Origin: Andalucia godoyi
Taxonomy: Eukaryota > Discoba > Jakobea > Jakobida > Andaluciidae
DNA: 64,000 nt
NCBI GenBank assembly: GCA_009859145.1
Contig: VRVR01000009.1
Span: forward strand, 62,001 to 126,000
Direction of reading: 5' to 3'
Positions 1 through 10,600 of the stretch are shown here, piece by piece (position 1 is the first letter of the stretch; each line of letters begins with the position of its first letter). The position numbers were made by a program, and so were the translations under genes. Below the pieces are notes generated by a model, which saw only the letters and a program-made list of their open reading frames with translations, did not search any database and was not told the DNA's origin.

Positions 1-224
1 CCGTCCTCATCATGGGTGAAAAAGCGACCTAGGAAACTGGCACGCACGATGTACTGCTTTGTGAGATTTATATAATAAACACATTCCAGTGCATGTGCAT
101 CATCATGTAAATCAAGCGGAGAGAAATAAGGAGGAAAACATACAGACAATGCACAACACAGGCAGCGAGGTAGCGACAGAAAATACAATTTAAAAAAGAA
201 ACACAAACGAGAAACGGGAAGAAA
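1..224. other. left-edge spacer, no gene seen
   Basis: AT-rich sequence downstream of the first minus-strand gene. No reading frame here has convincing codon use. It is probably 3' untranslated or intergenic sequence. Confidence 0.5.
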
Positions 225-3224
225 TCAGCGACGATTCGACACAACACGTTTCCAATCCTGGACTCTATCTTGATTCTCTGGAGGATAGTCATCGTAGCCT
301 CGCAGAGTTGACGATGACTGTTGCCGACTGGCGGGCCCGTTTTGCCTCTGGAATGGCGGAGATCTTCCTTGTGATAGGGAACTTCTCGATGGCCGGCCAA
401 AGCCCGTCGCATTCTCAGAATCCATTCTGCCATTTACCCCGTAGAAGGAATCCGAACCATGCCACTCCTGACCAGTCTCTCGTCCAAAGCCACTGTCTGG
501 TCTTCTTGTGGCCTGTGAACCTTGTTTGAAAGAGCGCGCATTGTGATGTCCACTTCTGTACATTTGCAGAGACGCCTCTCCACCAACGGACTCAGACGAC
601 TTTGCAAAATGTGGTCCATCCAGCGAATCAGCCTTTTTGGTACGATCCTTTTTTCGTCTGCTAGTATCTTCCTCTCCGCCCTCGTCATCATCCGCAGCGT
701 CAAAAACGCTGGTGGAATGCACAAAACCCGGCGGTGTCGGTCCGCGGACCTTCGATTTACTTTCGAACGGCCCGAACTTGGCTCTGGCTTGATCCATCTC
801 CGGAATCGACATGTGGGACCACAGCACCACAAACTGTCGGTACACATCGTTAATTGCCTCATCCTCTCGCTCGGCAGGACAGCTGTCCATGCTACAATAG
901 ACCACATCTCGAATCTTGAACTGCAGGCGTGCCAAAAAACTGTGGTCCACGGTTTGCTTGATGAGCAGCGGTTTCGCAATATTCCACGATCGACAGTACT
1001 GCTCTGCTAATTCGCACCAATAGAGCATTGCCTTAGATGCGGTGGAACCGGCGGCAGTTGATCCGGAAGTCGACGACGATGAAGGGGCTGGAATCGGAAT
1101 TGGAATCGGAATTGGAATTGGAATCGCAGCAGAGCCGGGGACTGCAGCAGAGTGTGAGCTTGTCGAAGAACTCCGATGCATCTGTAATGGATTCGTTTGG
1201 TCATTGGATGCAGCCACCACGGTCTCTCGACGATCAATGCCGTCGATGAACATGTTTGACGGTCGCTGTAACGCCGTTGAAGACAATCGTCGAGGAGAGC
1301 CAGGTGAAGGCCGCACAGGAGACCGAGGAGGAGACCGTTCAGGAGACCGGGGAAGCGAATGCGATCTTCGACGGTAAAGAGACGGCTCGTAGTCTCCGTA
1401 CGACGTCAATTCCCATGATTTTGCAGCGAAACTTCCATCTCTTCGGTACGATGGACCAGAACGACGACGGTCTCGATCATGGTCTGCGTACGCGTATGCA
1501 GATACCCCATCCTCTCGGGAGCCTGCATTGGCAGGTGCGCGGTTTCCGCCACTCGGCATGTCGTCCGACCTTGTAGTGAACGGTTGGTGCAATGAACTTC
1601 GCGGACGATCCATCTGCGGCGCATCACTGTGGTGGGATCGGTTTCGCGCACTGGACGCAGACTTCGTTTCCGATGCGGAAACCTCAGAGCCGTATCCATA
1701 CTGGACTATGGAAGGTGCCGGTGGTCCGGGCTGTTTCGGATAGCCTTGTCGCGCTGGAGAGGGGGAGAGGGACGGGGACGGGGACGGGGACGGAGAAGGG
1801 GACGGAGAAGGGGCTGGAGACGAAGATTTGAAGGGATGGCTGGTGCCAGACAGTGACAAGTTCGAATTCACTTGAATAGGGGTCGACGGAGAACGACTCG
1901 AGACCGGAACTTCCTGCAGTGCTGTTGATTTGGCTGATTTCCAAGAAAACCCCATTGGATCCGCAGGCAAGGTCCGTGATAGCGTTGCCGATCGACCACC
2001 TGATCGAATGAAGCGGTCAAGCTCTTCTTTTTGCTGCTTCTTCTCTGGCGAGGCGTCTTCATCTGCAAATATTGATCGAATCGGTCCGGTGCCTTTTGCT
2101 GTCTTGGAACCGGCCTCTGGTTTCACGAGAAGCGAGTTATGAGGAGGCATTTTTGCAGCTGCAGCCTGCACCTCGGTCTTTTCCATCTTCTCTTTCTTTG
2201 CAGATATCCTTGATTCTCGCCTGCTTGATTCGTCTTGAACGGGAATCGGCAAAAACGGCCTCAATCCATTCGGAGGAATGAAATCGATAAACATATGTGA
2301 AGCAGATGAGCCTACCTTTGGAGGGGTCTCCTTCTTCGCACTGCGTCCCACCTTTTCTTGCTTGACTTCTCGCGGTTTTGCAATCGGTAAAGTCGGCCCT
2401 TGCATCGCTACGAAGGAAGCCGTGGAAGCAGGAAAAAGAGCCAGGGAAGTCGCTGGAGAAGCTCGAGGAGCAGCGGAAACACCGGGAACAGCACAGATCG
2501 CCGAAAACACACCATTGCCGCCGCCACAATTAGTCTCCGCGGCTGGTTTGTCAAGAGTCTGTATTTGCGGAGTGACTGGCTCCACATGTGATTCGTAAGC
2601 GTCGTCGTCAGAACTGGTGTTGCTCATGTCCTCAGCGAGATTTCCATTCTCGATAGAGTGCTTCACATCCAGCATGTCTCTTCTCGATTCCTCCACAACC
2701 AACGTCGTATTTGTAGCAGTTGGAACTTTCGAAGACGCAGAAACCGCGCCAATTTTGGGCGGCTTGGCACCGCGAGTCGTCTTTCTTGATTTCTTTGCAG
2801 GTCTTTCAGGGTCTGGATGCATATTGTCAATGATTGTGTCTGCAAATGTCCGGATCACTGCTCGTGCAGACCGCGGCATCGAGTCCCAGTTTTGACCCTT
2901 TTTCAGTTCCATTCTGTACTGAGTCAGCTGCAGCTCTCTCTCTGCTCGTGATATGGGAAATGACTCGAGATTCTTCTTGAATTCCGCAATTTTTCTCTGA
3001 AAATCCTCGTTCTGCGCGATCTCCTTTGCTTCTGGATCGTCTGCTCGCAGTCTCTTCGTCTTCCCTCTGCCAGTAACAATTTCCACGCAACTCACCACGT
3101 CACCACCGCCACGCATGCTGTCTCGATGCTGCGGATTCTCTGTGAATCGGCTGTCTGGACGAGCCGATTCGATTTGAACTGCAACATTCGATAAACAGCG
3201 AAGCATATCATCGGATTCCGACAT
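225..3224 (-). CDS. Large Pro/Ser-rich, probably nuclear protein of unknown function
   Basis: An open frame of 999 codons counted from the first ATG (3224, MSESDDML); the frame extends a little further upstream only through a non-ATG codon. I do not recognise the family. Visible parts are an N-terminal acidic and helical segment around residues 60-140, a basic patch (KKSRKTTRGAKPPK) that could be a nuclear localisation signal, and a long disordered centre rich in Ser, Pro and Arg. The centre carries a (Ser-Pro)n run near 1760-1810 and a (Pro-Ile)n run near 1090-1130, both encoded by simple-sequence DNA. The best-ordered part is a helical block near residues 730-840 (starting MLYWCELAEQYCRSWNIAKP), followed by a Gly/Ser/Arg-rich tail. 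A scaffold or RNA-processing role is possible, but this is inference. It is transcribed away from the CFAP43-like gene. Confidence 0.7.
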   Translation of the reverse strand: MSESDDMLRCLSNVAVQIESARPDSRFTENPQHRDSMRGGGDVVSCVEIVTGRGKTKRLRADDPEAKEIAQNEDFQRKIAEFKKNLESFPISRAERELQLTQYRMELKKGQNWDSMPRSARAVIRTFADTIIDNMHPDPERPAKKSRKTTRGAKPPKIGAVSASSKVPTATNTTLVVEESRRDMLDVKHSIENGNLAEDMSNTSSDDDAYESHVEPVTPQIQTLDKPAAETNCGGGNGVFSAICAVPGVSAAPRASPATSLALFPASTASFVAMQGPTLPIAKPREVKQEKVGRSAKKETPPKVGSSASHMFIDFIPPNGLRPFLPIPVQDESSRRESRISAKKEKMEKTEVQAAAAKMPPHNSLLVKPEAGSKTAKGTGPIRSIFADEDASPEKKQQKEELDRFIRSGGRSATLSRTLPADPMGFSWKSAKSTALQEVPVSSRSPSTPIQVNSNLSLSGTSHPFKSSSPAPSPSPSPSPSPSPSLSPSPARQGYPKQPGPPAPSIVQYGYGSEVSASETKSASSARNRSHHSDAPQMDRPRSSLHQPFTTRSDDMPSGGNRAPANAGSREDGVSAYAYADHDRDRRRSGPSYRRDGSFAAKSWELTSYGDYEPSLYRRRSHSLPRSPERSPPRSPVRPSPGSPRRLSSTALQRPSNMFIDGIDRRETVVAASNDQTNPLQMHRSSSTSSHSAAVPGSAAIPIPIPIPIPIPAPSSSSTSGSTAAGSTASKAMLYWCELAEQYCRSWNIAKPLLIKQTVDHSFLARLQFKIRDVVYCSMDSCPAEREDEAINDVYRQFVVLWSHMSIPEMDQARAKFGPFESKSKVRGPTPPGFVHSTSVFDAADDDEGGEEDTSRRKKDRTKKADSLDGPHFAKSSESVGGEASLQMYRSGHHNARSFKQGSQATRRPDSGFGRETGQEWHGSDSFYGVNGRMDSENATGFGRPSRSSLSQGRSPPFQRQNGPASRQQSSSTLRGYDDYPPENQDRVQDWKRVVSNRR

Positions 3225-3766
3225 TGCAAGTTGCCACGTCTCTTCCCAAAATGCAAATTGCAACTTGCGATTCCACGGTCCCGTAGCGTTGTTGTCGTCG
3301 TTGTCACTGTTCTCGGAGGATCTTTCCTGAGACTTTCCTTCCCTTCAAGTACTTCGGTTCCTCTGCTCGTTGCACCCCAACAAGTGTTGCGACTGGTGTT
3401 TTCCTTTGTCGGAGCTTTTTTTTAATTCCCCCTTCTTTATTATTGTTATCATTGTTATTATTGTTATTATTTTCTTTCTGTTTTCGTTTCAGTTTCTGAG
3501 CCACGCATGTCAGGAGGACAGGACAGGTCAGAGACTGTGACAGTCCAGTGACTCGTGAAAGGTCAGTGATCGCCAGCCGTAGTCAAAATAGGGAGTGGGA
3601 CATCCCAAAACAGAAACAACCTATTTTCCTGTTCAGAGCTCCCGAAATGCTCAATTAGTGCATTCGTTAGAAACCGTCTGGACGTTGAGAACCAGGAAAA
3701 ATCTAGGGATTTCAACGAGCTTCTTTTATTGCCATTCCGCATTTTGTATCCACTTGTTCTCTCTCG

Positions 3767-3802
<36 letters not shown>

Positions 3803-4131
3803 ACACACACACACAGTCTCGATCTTTCCTTCTCTGTTTCCAATCGAACAGATATTGTATTGATTGTTAATTGGCAATGGTGTGCGCCACAGAGAGAGAG
3901 GCGGCGACGGAGGAATCATCGATTACAAGGAATCGGTTGTCAATATCCGACAGTGTCTCATTGAACCTCGACCTGCACACCTTCAGCCATACTATCCGAT
4001 GATGTCACAGCCGTTCCACCAGACGTTTGGGTTGAAGGGTTATAAATACCCAACCGCTCGCCAAAACATGAATCATTATGGATCATCATCGGCTAAGCGA
4101 CAGATCCAATTTGGGGACGAGCACCAACTCT
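3225..4131. promoter_or_regulatory. spacer upstream of the Pro/Ser-rich gene, with CA microsatellite
   Basis: The stretch holds the 5' region of the minus-strand Pro/Ser-rich gene, a T-rich segment with repeated TTATTG units (3430-3475), and a CA microsatellite. Frame +3 from about 3864 to 4214 is open but lacks an early ATG, and I do not treat it as coding. No RNA gene was seen. Confidence 0.4.
3770..3815. repeat. (CA)n microsatellite
   Basis: About 22 CA dinucleotides with one interruption (CC at about 3800). Confidence 0.95.
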
Positions 4132-4474
4132 TCAATGCAGATTGCTCTGCATCAAAGGGTCATCGCAACCACGAGTTCCTTGGTTCTCGGTGTCTTCAGG
4201 CATGGCCGGTTTGAGTTTGCTGGGAAGATCCCTCTTTGGAGCCATGAGGCGTTTTGTCTGCTTGAGGGTTCGATAGTAAAACACGAGCAAACAGAAAATA
4301 ACAGAAAGAAGAAGAGAATGAAGAACGAAAAGACATTCTGGACCTGACTACGGTAGGAACACATCGCGTCCCCATATCGGGTTAGCTGAAACATGCAAAC
4401 TTCCGGTATGATGTTGTTTGATGTTCATATGCAAAACGGTCAACCGTTTGCTTTGCCTCTTCTGCTCTTCCCAT
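4132..4474 (-). CDS. Putative small single-pass membrane protein, two exons
   Basis: Not visible as one frame. Exon 1 runs 4474-4393 (ATG, MGRAEEAKQT...). A 49-bp intron, 4392-4344, would start GTTTCA and end GTCAG and has a CTAAC-like branch site (GCTAACCC). Exon 2 runs 4343-4132. Splicing is phase 1 and gives about 97 aa. Exon 2 encodes a clear transmembrane helix (ECLFVLHSLLLSVIFCLLVF) followed by a basic segment and a polar tail. The hydrophobic, then basic, then polar order and the codon use look genuine. I do not recognise the family. The GTTTCA donor is weaker than others in the window, so exon 1 is less certain than exon 2. The gene is head-to-head with the CFAP43-like gene, 173 bp between ATGs. 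Confidence 0.4.
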
Positions 4475-4539
4475 CCGGTTCCTCTATGTCCCGTCTTTCT
4501 TTCCAGTTTCTAATGCTTTCCTTTCATTGTGCTGTTTTT

Positions 4540-4576
4540 TTTTTGTTGTTGCTGTTGTTGCTGTTGTTGTTTTTCC
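4540..4576. repeat. T-run and (TTG)n simple sequence
   Basis: Poly-T followed by TTGTTGTTGC-type repeats, in the presumed leader or promoter of the CFAP43-like gene. Confidence 0.8.
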
Positions 4577-4596
4577 CTTCTTGCACAAAGGTTAGG

Positions 4597-4608
4597 TAAT
4601 TAATTGGA
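4597..4608. promoter_or_regulatory. AT-rich palindrome upstream of the CFAP43-like gene
   Basis: TAATTAATTGG lies about 45 bp before the ATG. Similar TTAATTAA or TTTAAATTAAA elements precede several genes in the window. A core-promoter role is inference. Confidence 0.35.
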
Positions 4609-4647
4609 TTTTTACAAGTAATCTGAAGGCGCTGCGCTTGGAGAATA

Positions 4648-7600
4648 ATGCATCCTCATATTTCTATTTCATCTGCTCCGTCACAGAATCCAGTGTTGGT
4701 GACAACAAGAGCATATGCGTGTCCACAGTCTCCATCGCTGGCTTGGCTGAACAAGAACACAGTTGCATATCCTGCTGGTTCTGGGGTTTTGATTTATGAC
4801 TATTCGACTGGGTATCAGCAGCTGTGGAGTCCGGTGCTGTCAACTCCACAGACGGCACCACCGCTGACACTTCGAACTGCGCCGGTTGGATGCATCACTT
4901 ACAATGCGACACTTGACATTTTGGCGGTGGAAGTCATTTCTTCTCCAACACAGATCCTCTTGTTTCGAGGATCGGATCGCGCTTTTCTGGGGTCTACTAG
5001 GCTACCGGCCAAGGCTGCTGTTGCGATTTCAGACATGGCATTCTCTGCAGATGGTGGGCGGTTTGTGGTTCTTGGATCGGTTCCAAGACATGCCGTTGTC
5101 TTGTTTCGAGTGGTTCCTCAGTTAGCGAAAGACTCCTTGGTTCTGGAAGGCGCTTCTCTTTCGGTGCTTGCGGTGGATGACCGTCACTTCAGGGGAACAC
5201 CGGTGGATCGAATCTCGTTTTGTCCAGTGGACCGAAACATCCTGTTTGCTTGCGGTGGATCTTCTGGATCCGGCTGGCTTATCCGATACGACCCATCTGG
5301 AATCCTGTATTCCATTGTCAATGACGACGAAGAGGACGAGAAGAACTCGAGAGTTACAGCATTCGAAAATGCGCATTTGCATGACGTCCGTGTTCATGCG
5401 GATGGGCTTGATGATGCTGATGATGATGAAGACGTCGAAGAAAATGACATTCTGAATGATCCGTCTCTTCACTCTGAAGTTCCAGGAGATGCGGGTCTGC
5501 TGGACGCTTGGGAACAGATGCTGAACCACGGCGACATGCCTGTGGCGGAGGGATCACTGGACAATTCTGGTACCGCAGAGTTCAATGCCGACCTAGTTTC
5601 CGACGCAAGACAGGTAGAGCGCTCGCTACGTACGTCCATGCTGCATGGATTTTCTGCGCTGGTATGCCGGAGAATGAGACTTCGCTCCGATGACTTGGAT
5701 CCTCGAGAGGAGTCCAAGAAAATCGTGTTCACTCCTTCCCATTGTTGGATTGAGGGTGCCCGTGTGGTGGTTGGCTCTGTAGACGGACATGTCATCGTCG
5801 TTGATGCCCGGACCATGTCTGCCGAGTTGGTGTGTCACTTTGACTCCCGTGTCGTGGGTGTATTCGCTTCGAAGTCGCTTCAACAGAACGTGGATGACAA
5901 TGTCATGTACGTGTTGACCGCGGATGGAGTCCTTCGGGTGTTTTCTCGCATTAATCCAGATATTTTTGCGACGTATGCTGTTGTGGATGATAAGCGATTG
6001 GACGGTAATGCACGCTCCGAGGTCATACAGTATCAATGGTTCTTGTCGCAGCCCGGTATATATTCTGCGCCAGCGTCATCTATCGTCTTGACCGCTACTG
6101 GCCAGCTGTTGGCTCTCGATCTTTCGCGCGTTTCACCCTCCCATTCGAATTTGAAGTCGAATTCGCAGGAGTTGTCTCCGCAGCTGCTCGGCGACTTCCA
6201 CCGTGGACCGATTACGAGCGTGTCCGTCATTCCATCCGGGATGGCCCCAGTCATGGTCAGCTCTGGCCAAGATGCGACGATTCGTGTCTGGGATTGGAGA
6301 TCGAATCAACTGGCTCTAATTGTTCGTATCAATGATGTTCCTACTTGCGTTCATGCGACAGAAGATGGCGCGTATCTCGTTGCGGGTACTGCTTCTGGCC
6401 ATTTGATCGTCTTCCGTGTTGATCGATCCACCAACGTCTCGCTCACAGAAGTGTATCATCGCAAGGTTGCTACGTCCCCCATCCACACGATCTCTTCCTC
6501 GCTCTTCCAAAGTGCTGGACAGAGTGGCAAGCTTCATGCTGTGGTCGCTCTCAGCTCTGACAATTTCTCTGTGCTCAGCAGCTTGGTTGTTGGGACGTCT
6601 GTGCGGTTTTCTTTGCTTGGATCCACTCCCTTGTCCGGCTTCCCTACCGACATTGCTTTTGTTCCTCTTCCGAACAATGCCACTCCCGATGCTTCCGAAC
6701 TCAATTTTTATGTCGCGCTCCGTTCATCGCATCTCTATTTGTACACCTTCCCGCAGGCTCCATTCTTGCAATTGAAACATGCTTGTTTCTGGAAGTTTGA
6801 CTTTGCTGCACTGAGCCTTGCAGCTTTGAATGTTGCTCGGCCCTCTGCGGAAACCGGTGTTTCGATCGGGGGCTATCCGTGGTTCCTGTCCGGAGCGTCG
6901 GATATCATGACGATTGCGGAAGACCGTGCAATGAGGGTGTACAGAATGAAGATCCCTACTCCCGACGATCCATCTGATGTGCTTCTTACTGCAGACTTTG
7001 TTTCTGCTGCTGCACACGGTAAAATTGGGTCATCGCTTATTGCCGTGCCGCAGATTTCGCAAGACGGGCTGCCGGATTTGCTGTTCGCGACTGCAGCGAC
7101 AGATGGAACTGTTGCTATTTGGGATATGGACAGTGCTTTTGCGGAATGGGGTTCAAACTCTCCGTATGCCCCTTCTCCAGCAAAGGACTCGTCCCTCCGA
7201 TTTTCATCGTCGCTGAATAGCTTGGTTCTTGTTCGAGCATCCATTCACTCGAGTCTGTCTGGAGGTGTGCGGAGTTTAGCTGCAGATCGAAGAAGTGCCA
7301 CTGTGTACACGTGTGGTGCAGATGGCGCGATCGTGGTCTCGAGCGTCGTGGCTCCGTCAATGGCCAACACTACGTGGCCTGTTCTGAAGTTTACTTCTAC
7401 GGATGAATCGTTGTCTGTTTCTGTTGCGGTGTCAGAATCGTCTGAAGTATCCAACTCGTCGAACGCGTCGTCTGATTTGCAGAGCGCCGCGCCCGGCATG
7501 TCAGCTGTGGCTATGGACGAAGACCTGCGTGAATCTGTGCTGAAAGATCTCGATTATTTGCGAGAACAGCTCCAGGATCTCGTTTTGAAGAACCGTGCCG

Positions 7601-10600
7601 CCCCGGAGGATGAGAAGCTCCTGCGTGGAGAATTCCTGATTGATGAAGGTATGGTGAAAAAACTGGAGAACGACTTTAAAGTCTCATCCGACGAATTGCG
7701 AAAGAAGGCCCGCGAGTCAGAACTTTCGTCGGAACTGCTTCTGCGCCGTATCCGAGACGAGTGTGTTGCACCCATGGATACGAGAGGCCAGAGTCTCGTG
7801 GCGTTGTCGTCAACGTCGACTTTCTCTGTTGTGAATTACCCAATCATGAAGAAGTCCGAGCGTCAGAAGCGCGCTGGCGATGTGCGCGTCTCGCTGTCGA
7901 AGATCCGCAATTTGCGTTTAGTGGAGGTAGAAGAGTTCCGCCGCTCGAATCGCACGTCTGTGTCGCAGATTATTAATGTTGTATCGCCGCAAACTGCGTC
8001 GGCTGTTGCAAAGATTTACGAAAAGCACCCATTGTTTGACGGCGGCTTCATTTCCCCGGCATCCGCGAATCCTTTGGCGTACCATCCCATTGATGTATAT
8101 ACGCAATTCCGAAAGCGTGTTCAGTACAGGCTGTTGCGCGAAGAAATCGATGCGGAAAAGGAGAAATTCAACGTTGATTTCAAGGGCACCTTGGAAAAGA
8201 AGCTCTCCGAAATGGGAAAGATTGCGGAACGTATTGATCGCATGCGTGATATCAGTCGCGAACTTGGTAAGGGCTCTGTTGTTGTCGATCTCGGGAAAGA
8301 TTTCATTTCCAACTCAGCTACGTCAGAAGGTGCACAGATTTCCGTTGGCTTCTTGTCTGCAGTCCTATCCATCATGACTCAAGTTGCCGCATCACGATCG
8401 AACCCCAATGCACCGTTCCCAGTCGCTAACCAGCTGGGACCGATTATTCAACAGATTGTTCAAAAGCAAAAGATGCTATTTGTCCGATCATACGACCCTG
8501 CGCGAGACGACGCTCCTGAGACTGTGTCTTCCAAGTACTTGGCGAAGAAACCCGAGCTGCACGATGCTGAAGTTCCGGATCGCCTGCTGACGCTGACCGA
8601 AGAAGAAAAGAAAGACCTCACTCGCCGACGGGCAGTCTTTGAGGAGGACTATGCGGATGTTAAGCGCGAGCAGGCTGAAGAGCAGCAGCGAAAGGCCGAG
8701 CTTCAGTTGGCGGAGAACGAAGGTGCGATGAATGCGATGGAGGATCAGTTGAATATTGACCGGCAACGGATGGAAAAGGCGCTCGTGCAGATGATGGACG
8801 GCCAATTAGAACGCCCTGCGCCGTCGGAATTAGAGCGCGTCCCGGAAAAGTCGACCGTTGTCGAAGCGATTGAGAAGAAGCTTCTCAATTTCTGGACTAT
8901 GTTGGCTGCCAATACCAAGGAGCCTGGCTCCATCCGAATGATGTCTCTGATGCCGGCCAACATGCTGGACCCCGAAGCGTCGAAGAACGGGGATCCGATC
9001 TTCCTTTCGGATGATGAAATTGTGCAGTGGAAAGTGTATGAGACATTGGTTCTGAAGATTCGTGAAGAACAAGACAAATATCGGCGATCTTTGGAAGGCG
9101 AGTTCAAAAAACTAGAGGAAGAGATTGAGCAAGTCTCTGCCGCTTTCGATGCACAGCTTGTTGCGCTAGGGGATCGCAAACGAGAATGCGATCAGCGTGT
9201 TGCGAAAGCTGAGTACTCTCTCATTCAGCTGGCCAAGGCGGCGCTGTTTGCGCGAGAGGTGTCTGTCCAGGAAGGTCTGCTATCAGATTCGTTGGCACGT
9301 CTCCGAAGAAATCGCTTGGACATCTCCAACAAGGTCAGAATCATTGAATTCCGACGTGATGTCTGCAGACGAATTATTGATGTCGTTGCCGAACAAGAAC
9401 GAGGACTTGAGAGAAGCACTCGGTCCCGACTGGCGTCGATGCAACTCGCGGATGATCGCGCCATTGACTCTCTCATCAAACTCTTCCGAAAGAAGCTGGC
9501 TCACAACTTTGACGAAACAGAGAAGACTCTTCTGGAGGAGTTCTTCGCGCTCGAATGGGATCTTCTGGAGCACGAGCAGATTCAGCAGCAGCAGCAGCAA
9601 CAGCAGGCGGCCGGTGTTGCTCCTCCATCTGCTCCGGCCGTTGCAGGAGGTGACGCTGGAAACGTCGAAGACATACGCGACGATGAAGAGCGCCGTCTTA
9701 TGGACCGATCGGAACAGCGATCGACTCTTGAGCGACTGATTTGCAATCTCGATGGCAACGGATTTGTGCACTTCATTCAGAGAACGCTTGATCTCCTCTC
9801 TCCGGTGGAAATGGATGGCGCAGTGGATGAAGATGAGGAGGCGGTTATTCCTATTTCCGACGCCGATTTTGCTCTGCTGAACAGGGACCGTCCCGATCGC
9901 GTTGACGAAAATCTGTGGAACGAATTTGTCGTGGAGCGTGCGAAGAAGCTGCGACTGGAGCGCCGCAGTTTGATTCTGTCCCGTCTCCGATCGGCGCTAT
10001 CCTCCATGCTTGCTCGATGGCGCAAGTTAGAGCATGCGTACGTGCATCGTCTGGAGGCGACCGAACGTGCGTATGGTGAATATGTGCGTGATGTTTTATT
10101 TAGAGATGCGCTGGATGCGGATATTCTATTGCAGATGCGCCAGGGCCAGGTGGAGGTGGATCAAGCAGCGGTTGTTACGGACTATGTCGATGCGATTCTC
10201 GTGCAGACAGGTTCTGTGCAAGCTCGAAACGCCAGAATCCGGGGTCATGGTACTGACAAGGTGGGTCTTTTGCAGCAAATTCGAGAACTTCGCCGAGGCA
10301 TTTACACGTTGCAGTGGGAGCGCGAGCGCCTTGAGCTGGCTGCCCAGGATATTTCGCAACGCATCCGCGATGTGCAGCTTTTGCGGGTGACCAAATCCAT
10401 GCAAGCATTGATCAAAGCATCTGCAAACATGAAGAGCAGCAACGGTGGTGGCGGAGCTGGCAAGAAACGGCAGGATGCGCTGACGACAACGTTGAATTCG
10501 CTGGTCGACAATGGCGGGGACTCGAATTCTGCAACCGCAAATGTCGGGGAGCAGCTGCACGCGGCAGAGCGAGTGCGTCTTGAGCGAAAGATCGACATGT

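Noticed and set aside
3864-4214. 116-codon plus frame between the first gene and CFAP43
   Set aside because: No ATG until well into the frame, no domain, and the minus-strand TM exon explains part of the region better.
4260-4280. tRNA-like B-box (GGTTCGA) near 4266
   Set aside because: The following bases do not match GGTTCGANTCC, and there is no cloverleaf or A-box upstream.
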